NCBI GenBank assembly: GCA_002261195.1
Contig: MVBO01000171.1
Coordinates: 1 to 28,374 of the forward strand
Reading direction: 5' to 3'
From: Bifiguratus adelaidae
Lineage: Eukaryota > Mucoromycota > Endogonomycetes > Endogonales
Length of the DNA: 28,374 nucleotides
Under the pieces are notes generated by a model, which saw only the letters and a list, made by a program, of their open reading frames with translations, was not told the origin of the DNA and did not search any database. This document shows, in pieces, positions 8,535-18,543 of the stretch; the stretch's first letter is position 1; every line of letters begins with the position of its first letter. Position numbers and translations under genes: made by a program.

Positions 8535-9958
8535 ATGACGTCCGTTCCGTGGGGTTCGGATCATGCAGGCGCTTCTTCGTCGCCAAAACCCTTTAAGGTA
8601 CCACTGGTCATCTCTAATGCTGCCTCGACTTGGCCCGTCCGGCCTACCATTCAGCAACGTCAAAAGGCACGAGATGCCACCGCTATTGGTGCACCCACCG
8701 CCATTGCTCGAAGTCTCATACTACAGAGTTTTCAACTGTTTTACAGGGCGCCCGTGAAGGTAAGAGTTTTACGCCCAATAGTGGTCTGACCCAAGCTGAT
8801 AAAGGACCCCACAGTTGTTCCGGCCGTTAAGAGTAGACTATCTAGCTGTAGCTCGAGCAATCATGCCAGTCAATACCACAAACAAGCGATTTTCATTGCG
8901 CTACTCGTCCCTAGGTGTTCTCACATATGCCATCAAGGCTAAGGGTTGGTCCTTTGTCCCCAAGCAAATATTACCGCCTTTGGTCGCCAACACCCTTATC
9001 GGAACTATCCTCTACACGACCTATATTGTTAGTCTACCCATCTTTCACCCGCCATCATCCATCAGCCATCACCGAACATTTCCACCTCCCCCATTCACAG
9101 CCACGTTCGCCGCCGGTTGCGTCGCCGGTGCAGCTCAATCGGTCTTGGCCACTCCCATAGACTCGTTAAAGGCACGATTTGAGATCAATGATCTCCTTGA
9201 AGGCAAACACAAAAGCATGTGGAGCTATGCCTGGCGCACACTGCGAGAGCTGGGCTGGACCAATGCCTATCGTGGATTCTCTCTAGTCATTCTTCGGGTA
9301 TGTAGAGTAAAGGGACCTATGGGTTTGGCATCTCATGCTCGCTGTAGGATTCACTTGCTTGTGGGCTCTTCTTTTCAACCTTTGAATGGGTAAAGCAGCA
9401 AGGCTATTACCATTTCCTCACAGAAGCTTACGACATGCACATCCGTCGGGAAGAGGACTTGGAAGGCGTCACGCCAGTCGAGCAACCTATACCCCGCCAG
9501 CCATGGCACCACGATCCACGCGCTGTAGCTATCGCAGAGAAAGCTCAGCACCGAGACAAGCCTCCGTACGTTCTCGAACCTTTCTTTATCATCATTGCCG
9601 GTGCTTCAGCTGCTGTGGTATGTGTTTGCTATTCTGACATTTGTTGATAGAGGCTTGCTCAAACTTTCGCCGTTAGGCCTATCAATTAGTCGATTATCCC
9701 TTTGCGAAAATCCACAACATCTTCTACATTCGCGAGGCAGAATCTGAGTATGCCAATCCCAAGAGTTGGAAGGCTACCCGACATCTATACCATGAAACGC
9801 TTCGAGCTGTAAAACTTCAAGTGCAGCGACAAGCAGGGGGCCAATGGCTCAAGTGGCTATACAGTGGGTTTGGTGCGACCGTCCTGAATGTTGTGCCCGC
9901 GACAAGTCTAGGTTTTCTGGTGTTTGAGTTCTTTAAGCGTGAATTGGATAGAACATAG
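8535..9958 (+). CDS. Divergent mitochondrial carrier (SLC25) family protein
   Basis: Four exons (8535-8759, 8815-9297, 9348-9617, 9677-9958) encode 419 residues. The mitochondrial carrier signature P-x-[DE]-x-x-K-x-R is visible once clearly as PIDSLKAR (P189 to R196), followed by the matching G-W-x-x-A-YRGFSLVILRD region. A later DYPFAKIHN is a degenerate second signature. Hydrophobic segments are spread through the protein, including an FIIIAGASAAVAYQL stretch across the last exon junction. Carriers have three repeats of two helices and move small metabolites across the inner membrane. The substrate is not inferable. The insert of about 50 residues after DMHIRREEDLEG, with a charged/proline loop, is larger than the usual matrix loop. 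The first 80 residues have no carrier signature. The stop is 35 nt before the next gene on the same strand. Confidence 0.75.
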
Positions 9959-9993
9959 ACGTTTGCGCGCCAAAGCCTTTTTTCATTGCTGCC

Positions 9994-11613
9994 ATGTTAT
10001 CGGCACGGCGGAGGCGATACTATGTCTGGGTGGGGGTCGTTGGTAGCATACTGATAGTATTGCAACTACTGTACGGTGGAAGCCGGCAGGAGTGGGTTGC
10101 TTCAATGCAAGCCGCCGAGCTACACCATCGCTCTCCATCAGACCCATCCATCACATCTCAACGAGTGCAAGAATTGCTAGCACAAGATGGAGGCAAGTGG
10201 AACAACAACCTTCCTAAGCGCAGAGTCCCGCACATATCGCCAACCGACAAGTTTCTCGCCTATCTTCCTCACTCTGGCTTTCATAACCAACGGATCGAGC
10301 TCGAAAACGCCTTGCTCCTCGCTAATTATCTCGACCGCATACTCTTGCTCCCCGATATCTTTCTCGGTCCAGCAATGCCATGGCTCAAGTTCGACAAGCT
10401 CTATGAAAGGCTGCTACTACAGACCAAGAGGGGCTTAGAACACTGCTTCAACATCCCCTCCGATTCTCCACTACCAACCGAATGCCTTAATTTCTTCACA
10501 TGGACGACCCTTCCATGGTCTTTTCTTTACGATCTTGACGCTCTAAGGTCCAAGATACGGATAATACCACGAGACGATGTCAGCGATGAATGGATGTATG
10601 CGAACCTGGGTATCACCGAAGGAAATGTGGAATATCTGCGCGACGTAACTCCTTTCGATTTCCGTGTCTTTGATGATCCGACATCAACAACATTAATAGG
10701 CAAATACAAGGAGCGTGTCGATTTACAGTTCCTGCAACAGAAACAAGCGCGGGTGCTCCAGTTCGGCTCACTGTTTGGCACTAACCGGGTATTGGCGCAA
10801 ACTCCCGAACATAATGATTTGCTAAAGTTCATTCGTGAAACGATGATCTTCAATAATCCGGTGCTTTTGAATATTGCGGACAAGATTGCGGAGCTCCTTG
10901 GTGGCAATGGAACTTATCTCGGTGTCCATTTGCGTGTTGGAGATGGCAATTTCGCTGTGGACGCCAACATTAATGTCGATGATATCTATCATACTCTTGT
11001 GGACCAGATCACTGACCTCTCCGCTGACGAGATAGATTTCTGGGAAGGTGGCACGCACAACCGAGATCGACAAAAGAATCTCGAATACGAGGTCAAACGT
11101 ATACAGAGGCAGACTATTCCCGGATTCGGTGGTATCGTCAATCCTGAGACGGCAACTGCCGCGCAGGGCAAGGGACTCGAAAAGCGCGCGCCACTAACAA
11201 CGGATCGTAGTCTACAACTTGTTCCTCGTCCCGACAACACCGAACAATGTCTCGGACCGTTTAATGACAGAACCAAGAAATTCACCACGCGGATATATAT
11301 CGGCACGGACGCTCCTAGACCGCGAAAAAATCCTTTACTCTTCAAATTTTTCAACACATTTCCCTGCATATTCACCCTGGATGACTTCTTTGACGAGCTG
11401 GAGCCATTGAATTATCTTGTCAATGAGGTAGACAAGGTGCCGCTGGAATCGAGTCTTATACCGCTTGTGGATGCCATGGTCGCTGCCAAAGGTTTTGCGT
11501 TCTTAGGAACGCCTGCTTCAACGTTCTCAACATATATCGAGCGACAGTTGTGGCCAATCTATTCCGGTACTGGCATTAAGGAAGTGGGCGTCAAAAAGCC
11601 GCAAATGAATTAG
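9994..11613 (+). CDS. O-fucosyltransferase-like type II membrane protein
   Basis: One exon, 539 residues. A short basic N-terminus (SARRRR) is followed by one hydrophobic segment at about 9-28, giving a type II signal anchor with the catalytic domain in the Golgi/ER lumen. The segment LPHSGFHNQRIELENALLLA (91-110) matches the N-terminal GxxNQ nucleotide-sugar motif of GDP-fucose O-fucosyltransferase folds. GVHLRVGD (310-317) matches the HxRxGD motif that binds GDP-fucose in these enzymes. A C-terminal block with YIGTDAPRPRKNP and FLGTPASTFSTYIERQ fits the second Rossmann half, where a conserved Ser/Thr contacts the nucleotide. Acceptor and donor are unproven. Conserved Cys residues (C147, C163) may form a disulfide. 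Confidence 0.82.
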   Translation: MLSARRRRYYVWVGVVGSILIVLQLLYGGSRQEWVASMQAAELHHRSPSDPSITSQRVQELLAQDGGKWNNNLPKRRVPHISPTDKFLAYLPHSGFHNQRIELENALLLANYLDRILLLPDIFLGPAMPWLKFDKLYERLLLQTKRGLEHCFNIPSDSPLPTECLNFFTWTTLPWSFLYDLDALRSKIRIIPRDDVSDEWMYANLGITEGNVEYLRDVTPFDFRVFDDPTSTTLIGKYKERVDLQFLQQKQARVLQFGSLFGTNRVLAQTPEHNDLLKFIRETMIFNNPVLLNIADKIAELLGGNGTYLGVHLRVGDGNFAVDANINVDDIYHTLVDQITDLSADEIDFWEGGTHNRDRQKNLEYEVKRIQRQTIPGFGGIVNPETATAAQGKGLEKRAPLTTDRSLQLVPRPDNTEQCLGPFNDRTKKFTTRIYIGTDAPRPRKNPLLFKFFNTFPCIFTLDDFFDELEPLNYLVNEVDKVPLESSLIPLVDAMVAAKGFAFLGTPASTFSTYIERQLWPIYSGTGIKEVGVKKPQMN

Positions 11614-11749
11614 GAGACGTGTATATTATCCAGCTAAATGATGCAACTATAGATCTCCGCCATTTTAGCTCTCTAGCAGTCATTAATGATGTGTATGCCT
11701 ATGTTACTGATATGGTACACAACATCTACAATAGATACAGCAGGCTTTG
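11614..11749. other. Convergent intergenic region
   Basis: 136 bp between the stop codons of the fucosyltransferase-like gene (+) and MDM1 (-). It is AT-rich and must hold both 3' ends; no further element is seen. Confidence 0.6.
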
Positions 11750-14700
11750 CTATGATCTGCCATGCCGTCGTGGGGTATAACTATTCGCATTTGCAATCTT
11801 GGCCTCCATTTCTGGGAAGACGGCAATCACAATTTCATCGAATATGGTATAAATGAGGTGTTGATTGAGATGCTTATTTTGAAACACTGTAAAGATGCGT
11901 CGGGCGCCCCTACGCGCATTGTGTTTCCCTACAAAGCTACCGATCATGTCTTACAAAGCGTTAGCTAGTTCGAAACAAGCAGATGGTTCGCTCTTACCAG
12001 GAAGCCATGTAAGCAGGCGTCGATTAGCGAGTTCCTTTGAAATCTGCTTGTCTTGCGGAGATTTAGGTTGCTTTGATGATGCCAGAACACCGTTCGGCCA
12101 CATGGCATCCGAGACTTTACCTATCAACGGGGCAATGTAATCGTCCGTATGATATGCTCTGACACTGTCACGAAGTCGGCTGCAATCTGTTTGTGAGATG
12201 GACCTCAGTTGCTGTCTATGTTAACTTACCGTTCAATTGTGCCACCCAAAATTTGTTGGAGAATTATGACAACCGCCTGTCTCCGCAGCCAATTATTACG
12301 TTCTTTGAGCTCGAAAATTTCAATAAAGAGATCGCATAGAGGCTCCGTGAACGGCGTCAACGCTTCGTTGGGCAAAGGTTTGAACCCGTCGTTCTCTCCC
12401 AAGCCTGAGAAAGGATCATTGGGGTTCAGGCCAAGATTCAGTGAGGCAGCCGCGGCTGCCACAGCTGACGCTACTGATTCGGATGCAGATATTCGTCCTG
12501 AAACGCTTTCACCTTGCGGGAAAGCGATGTCGTCGTCGACGGCGAACTGGAGGACCTGCTGACCTAGCCTTTGCGTTATGATATCTAACATGGATTCGCC
12601 GGCTGCCAAATCGTCGATTCCTTCGGCTACAGCCTTGTAAATGTGCTTCATGAAGCTACCTGTAGTCGTTTGCGGTAAAGATGGTTTTGGTGATGGTGTA
12701 GATCGACCGAGACCGGTCGAGTCTGGCGAATTGCTTCGAATAGAAGATGTAAAAGAAGCGCGGCTATCCAACGGATCTCTAGCTGGAGGTGATGAGGCTT
12801 GGACCGGTGTACTTGGGCGGGATTTGCGTGAAAGATGGAAATTATCGACCAGACTTTTGCCAACAAAAGGTAGATAGACAGTTTGCTGGGATAGGAACGC
12901 CTTCAAGTCTTCGCTATGACAAATATCGGGATGATTGACCAACGCTTGCAAGTATTTCTCCAATGCTATTCTTCGACTTTCCACAAAGCTCCTCTGGAGT
13001 CCCATGAGAGTGGCTCGCTTGCCTGGAAATTCGAACTGTCTCACGATCGGATACCGCTCTTTCAAGTGTTGATGAAGGGCCCAAAACTCGCTATATCGCC
13101 TTGGTACAACCCAACCGGACGCATAATTTCCATCCGGTGCCAACTGGTGAACCTCGATGACGTAAAGGGTGTATTCCTTGTTTCCTTCGTGAGCTATAGT
13201 GCAGCTTGGAACCTCTATAGTGGAACGACCCTGTGATTCACATTAGTCAGAACCATGCCTACGCTTGCACATATCCTCAGCTTACCGGAATAAGCGTGTT
13301 CTCATTCTCTTGCAATTCGTATTGGCTCTTTTGATATTCCATTTGTTGCAGTTCGCGACGGAGAGCACTGCTACTCTTTTGTAGGATGCGCAATTCGTTA
13401 TCCCTTCCTACCTGCTTTTCAGCTTTCTTCACCAAAGAATCCACGATAGCTTGCTGCTGCAAAATCTTGTCGATAGCATCATCCAGTTTCGCAATCTTGC
13501 GAGCCAATAAAAGATCGCCTGGTGGAGCCAAATGGATGTCCTTCATGGAATCCTCCTCTGCAGCGCTGTCAGAATCATCGTTGGAGAGTATTGATGGCGT
13601 AGCAAGAGGTTTACTAGCCTCTTGTCCTTTTCGGCTCCGAGTCTTGGCCATCGCCTCCGTGAAAATGCTCTTGGCTGAAGGATGACGTTGCAATTGGTCT
13701 TCCTTGATCGGCCTCGGCGTCCAAAACAGGTTGCTATTGTAATCCACCTCGCTTTGCATCGGAGTTTGTTCTTCGGCAGATAGTGATTGTCCAGTCAATT
13801 CCATCGTCATTTCACCCATGTTATCTCCACCTTCCATAATGCTTCGTAGTTCCGCCTCCACAGCTTCAAGAGCCGTCTTTCTTGACGCAGCGTCAATCGG
13901 CTCGGAAGTTGACAAACTGGCGTCATCCTCTTCTGACGAGCTATACTCTTGCATGATCGAATTTCCCGTGTACGCGTCATCGGATGATGCGTATTCTGTA
14001 ATTGCGGTATCCGAAAGGATGGAAGCAACCTCACCGCGCTCTACTACGTTTTGTTCTTCAAGCCGTGGGAGGCTCTGTGCTTCTGTATCTGCCTTTGTAG
14101 CTGCTGGTGTGGACATGCTCGCTGCGAATGCAAATGACGGCCATTTAGACTTCGTAGAATCGCTTCTAACCACATCGTTGGAACGACTTCTCTGGATCGG
14201 TACACTTTCCAGTTGGTTTGCGCTCACTCTATCACCTGACCAATCAATTGACTCCGCGCGGATATCGGGCGTTGACTTTGTAAGATCACCAACATGATGC
14301 TTTGTGACGGCGGGGCCAATGACTCCGGAGTGGAAGCTGAGCGGCCTCGCCCCACGAGCATTGAGTAGATGCAAGGCGTTGTCCGGCTGTTTGAGTTGTG
14401 GGTCTTCCTGAGTTGGCATTGCTGAACCAGCGAGTTCTGTGGCCTGCGCCTCAATATGATTAGCAATTAATGATGATGATGACGCCTTGATTTGGGTCTC
14501 GTAGTTCCTCTCCTCATTAGGTCTAACGTCTTCGGAAACATCCTTGCCACTGTTTGCATCGCGGGGTACAATCACACCGCCTACATCGTTGGACGCTGAG
14601 GGCCATGTCATCAATAAGCGAAAATAGATTTCGCTCTTGCGGAATTCTTCGAAATCATTGATACGCATCTGCTCGAAAACTTCGGATTGACAACTCTCGA

Positions 14701-16492
14701 AACATTCTGCCACTGCCTTTGGGTCGTCCAAAGTTGATGCTTGATGAAAGCTGGATTGCAAGGGAGCACTCAAGGCTATGTATTGCGGACCGTTGGCTTT
14801 AATGTATGTAGTGTAAATCTGCTGGACGTAGGATCTCGTGCCCTTGCCGCTGACCGGATCAGATAAGCTTGCTAACATACCGGGTTCTGCTGCAATTTCT
14901 TTCACGATGAGCCAAAGTTGCAGTCTGGGAAGACGACCTCGACTTTCCATGAACTCAGTAAAATACGTTAAGCCGAGAGAACTTGCAAGCACTTCCGCAA
15001 GAGTGAGTTGCATTCGTCGAGCCGGCATATCTGATGGGTCAGCCGTATAGTTTCGGCGAACATATTGAGAGGCCGATAGAGAAGCTATTCGCTTATCGGC
15101 TGTTCTCCGGGCTAACTTCAGTCGGTTGAGATATATTTTGATTTCTTGGACGGTCTGCCCATTCACCATCTCGTTATCCTTCCTTCCCGCTATAAGGTCA
15201 TTCCTTAACTTAAGCTCATGGATGATCTCGTTACGAATGCGTTGTACATGTTCCACATCCTGTGCCTTCTTGATTTGCTTTAGAAAGCTATCGAATGAGC
15301 CTAATCTTGCACTTGAGTTTGCACCAACCGATGTCGCGCCGTTTGCTGAGCTTCGAGCATCATCACCCGGCTGCACTTCTGAATCTGTGTGATAATGGTC
15401 AAATGTATTGCTCAACGCATTATCGCGAAGTTGAAGGGTGCGTTTCCGCCGTCGCCTGGGCCGTTCCGTAGCAGGGACTTTGACAGCTTCCGTGTTGCCA
15501 GACCCCATTTCAAACGATTGCTTATCGAGTACTTCTCGCAATTTACGAACCATGTTCTGTTCACGGATAACCTTGGCGAGCTGAATATTGATCTGCTCAT
15601 TCCAAAAGTCCGGTTCGCAAAACATATTGAGCAGTGGTTGGAGTACGGAAGCAGTGACAATCTCCCTCGTTAACACTCGTATAATGTCGACATCCATTTC
15701 GCTTTCGTCCACAATAAGTGAAAGGATACCTTCAATAATTGGTCGTAAGTATTCTAACTCCGCGTTTTTGACATCGTCATCCACTGTCGAAAGTGCCGGA
15801 TGTAATTGAGTCCGACGAGAACTGTATTTGTTGTAATAGGATGCAATCAGTTGATCGCGCTCTTCCTCACTGTTTGGAGTAATGTTTTGACTTTCAACAA
15901 ATGTTTCGGCTTTTCGGAATTCATAAATGTGTTGAGTGATGGTTGGTACAATGACGGAGATGACGAGATGGAGTACGTCAACTTTACGAAGCCGTTGCAG
16001 AATGGATTCGACCGCGGATCGTATATGTCGGTCAATTACGAGCGGAAAGGATGGATCATGGGGACTGATCTTTGTAAACCATGCCGTCACAAAGTCGCGA
16101 ACATTATACGCGATGATGTTGTCGAGTACTTGCGAGGATTTGTGAAAGTTGGGTATCAGTGGACCTGTCGCGGCTGGTGATATCTCTTTGGCCCTCATCT
16201 CGCTCCGGCGACACCATATACTGGGCTCGGAGATGCGAAGTGGGGCCAACCGACGATGGCCTTCGGTCTCTGGCGTGAACGCATTACGAAAGTACTTTGT
16301 CCGAGGGCCAAAGTAGTGATAGCCGACCACCAGAGTCACCACTAATACCAAGAGCGAAAGTAGCAAGACATATCCAACCACTATGCCTACGCCAACGTAA
16401 ACTATCCCAGACGGCTGACGGAAAAGATATGCCAACGTGATGGTTGCTAACGTAGCAGCAAGACCTCGCCAGACATAGTTGACGTCTGTCAT
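11750..16492 (-). CDS. MDM1: Mdm1-type sorting nexin (PXA-RGS-PX-Nexin_C)
   Basis: Four exons (16492-13286, 13230-12230, 12179-11998, 11949-11750) give 1529 residues, longer than yeast Mdm1. Two hydrophobic segments (about 10-24 and 30-57) anchor it in the ER. A PXA domain follows (about 110-300), then an RGS-like domain (about 490-640), a long Ser/Glu-rich linker, a coiled coil (about 990-1065), a PX domain with RRYSEF at 1113-1118 and the FPGKR loop for PI3P, and a C-terminal Nexin_C domain. Mdm1 proteins tether ER to the vacuole/endosome and act in lipid-droplet and sphingolipid handling. The last intron (11997-11950) is needed: without it translation stops before the NARRGARRIFTVFQN-LNQHLIYTI block that ends Nexin_C. 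The ATG at 16492 is the first in frame. Confidence 0.92.
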
Positions 16493-16577
16493 GCGCCGTC
16501 GCGTCAATGTGCGTTGCCCAAGGTAAAGTGCCAGATGGAAATTTAATTCATTTTCCAGCTTAAGTCGAAAGGTTTAA

Positions 16578-18483
16578 TTACACGATATACGGGAGTCCAC
16601 GCTCGTCAGTCGTTGCCAATGCAACATCCCAGTAATGTTCCACTTTAGCCCTGCTCAGCATTTCTCTAACCATCTTCTCCGAGTCAGTCTTTTTGATGAA
16701 GAAACCGCGAAATGCTCTGGTTTTGACTTCGCCATCCCAAACCATGATGCATCGATTCTCCCCACGATCGGCTGGTATCTGCGCATCCGTCGCATTGTGG
16801 GGTTGAGATTCTTCGTTCCAGTCGATGCGTCGCAGCATCAACTTCTTGTATGCTTTGATACCCTTCGGTCCACCTTCAACGATTACAATATTGCACTTGT
16901 CGTTGACGAGGGCGCGTCCAGTCAAGGCAAGCTGTTTAGCGTTCATATCCACCTTGAATAGATGCTTAGGATGCGAGAGGTCGTTTATTCTGCAATTAAC
17001 ATGTTAGGATCACCGTCGCCGCTATTCATCCTTGTACTTACTTAAACACGACGACGTGCACTCCATCAGCTACACCGCTACCCCGCGAGTCGTCCTCGAT
17101 CTTTTGTCGTTTCTTTGCACTCGCTTCCTCATCGGTCAGTTTGCGTTCCGCATTCATTTGTAAATGTTTTCGCTCTCGAGCTGCCATTTCTTTTCGTACT
17201 TGCGCTTCAATTTTGGTTGGATCTTGGATAGCTTCTTGCCCAAGGACTTTCATTAAATTAGCCAACTTCACTGTAACGAACTAAATCAGTTACGAACAAC
17301 AGCGCAAGCCGTTGGCGTTACCTTTAGGCGCTTCCGGAGGCAGTAAACCCAGCCGTATTTTATCTTGCTTGTCTTTCTGCGCTTCCAGCCTTCGCTGCCG
17401 CCTCAACTTCTTCTGTTCCTTTTTCGTCAGCATGAGAGGACGCGCCACCGGTGCCGACTTGTCCCCTGGTGGCCGAATGGGAACGGGATGTTGTATATAC
17501 ATGTTGATGAGGGAATTTTCGTCGGGATGTTCGAGTTTGTGCATGAATGCGCCTGTGTCCAGATCGTCATATGTCTTGTTTGGAAGAAGAGCGGCGTCCC
17601 ACCATTCTACATCCGGTGGTGGTGGTTTCTAAGGTCAAAGCATGTCAATGAATGGGTTACAACCAAAAGGTAGAGAGCCAGTTTTACCTTGAACACATTG
17701 TCTGATAAATCTACATCTGCCTCCACACCTGCTTTTTTGGCTTTCTCCGCAATCTTGGCCTTCAGCTCCTCGAGTTGAGCCTGTTGACGCAGTTGATCCG
17801 CCTGCTTCACAAACCTCCCTGGTTTGTTGAATTGAAAGTGCTTAGTCTTGCGCGCCTTTGGAACCGATCCTTCAATGATCTCGGGTGTGGTGGAAAGATA
17901 GGGGTTTTCGACAGGCTTCGGCTTTGGTTTCGCTAGAAGGTCTTTGACAGGAGGTAATGGTTTCGCTTCGGCAGCTGCGCGTCTGTTGGCCTAAGATGTC
18001 GCATTAAGATAGCTAATCCTGTCACCATTCGAAATAAATACCTTGGTCGTGGCAAAGTCACGCCGTCGAGCTTGTTCTAACAGACTTGAAAAGTCGAGAC
18101 CGCCTGCTGGTGTCCTTGCGTTGATATTCAGACCTCCTGTTGGGCGCGCCATGGTGGGAGGTGGCGAGGCATTCTCAGTTATTGGCTAAGTTACTAGTCA
18201 TTAGCGCTCCAGAAGTCGCCTACAAGGTGCGATTACTTACCCTACCGTTAGCCAGCCTTGATCTTACTTCGGCTAGTCGTCGCTGGACCTCTGCATTGAC
18301 TGTAGGTGTGACTATGCCTGTTGAACCATTCGATGTCGGCGATGAAGGCGCAGGAGGGCGCGGTGAAGTTCCGTTAGTGGCTGCAGCATGTGGCGCTCTG
18401 TTACCAAGGTTACGTTGTAAAGCGGCAAGCTTAGCCTGCAATTCTGCCCGCTTGGTAGCTCTTATCTCCTCTGATGTAGGCAT
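16578..18483 (-). CDS. PRP3: U4/U6 snRNP protein Prp3
   Basis: Six exons (18483-18241, 18185-18042, 17990-17688, 17628-17322, 17270-17042, 16989-16578) give 545 residues, between yeast (about 470) and human (about 680) Prp3. Prp3 binds the U4/U6 di-snRNA with Prp4 and stabilises the tri-snRNP before spliceosome activation. The PRP3 core is seen in PDVEWWDAALLPN, EHPDENSLINMYIQHPVPI, the KKEQKKLRRQRR helix and VKLANLMKVLGQEAIQDPTK. The C-terminal domain (DUF1115) follows from about 410, with NIVIVEGGPKGIKAYKKLML, RRIDW, and VEHYWDVAL near the end. The N-terminal 80 residues are Ala/Arg/Pro-rich and I see no PWI domain. The start ATG lies 60 nt after the PAN3 stop. Nuclear, spliceosomal. Confidence 0.93.
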
Positions 18484-18515
18484 GAAGTGAACGAAAGAGG
18501 ATGACGCGCAAACAG

Positions 18516-18522
18516 TATATAT
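18516..18522 (-). promoter_or_regulatory. TATATAT element in the 60-nt PAN3-PRP3 gap
   Basis: The gap holds a TATATAT run about 33-39 nt before the PRP3 ATG. It could be a TATA element for PRP3, which would leave almost no leader, or a UAUAUA-type 3'-end efficiency element for PAN3. The sequence alone does not decide. Confidence 0.4.
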
Positions 18523-18543
18523 AATTTTCAACTTGTGCTTTTA

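Noticed and set aside
6123-11613. Possible secondary-metabolite or sugar-use cluster around the Zn2Cys6 regulator
   Set aside because: No core biosynthetic enzyme and the neighbours are housekeeping-type genes; the sugar transporter is 18 kb away.
16493-16507. Five-codon extension of MDM1
   Set aside because: The frame is open but the codon at 16507 is TTG; the first ATG is at 16492.
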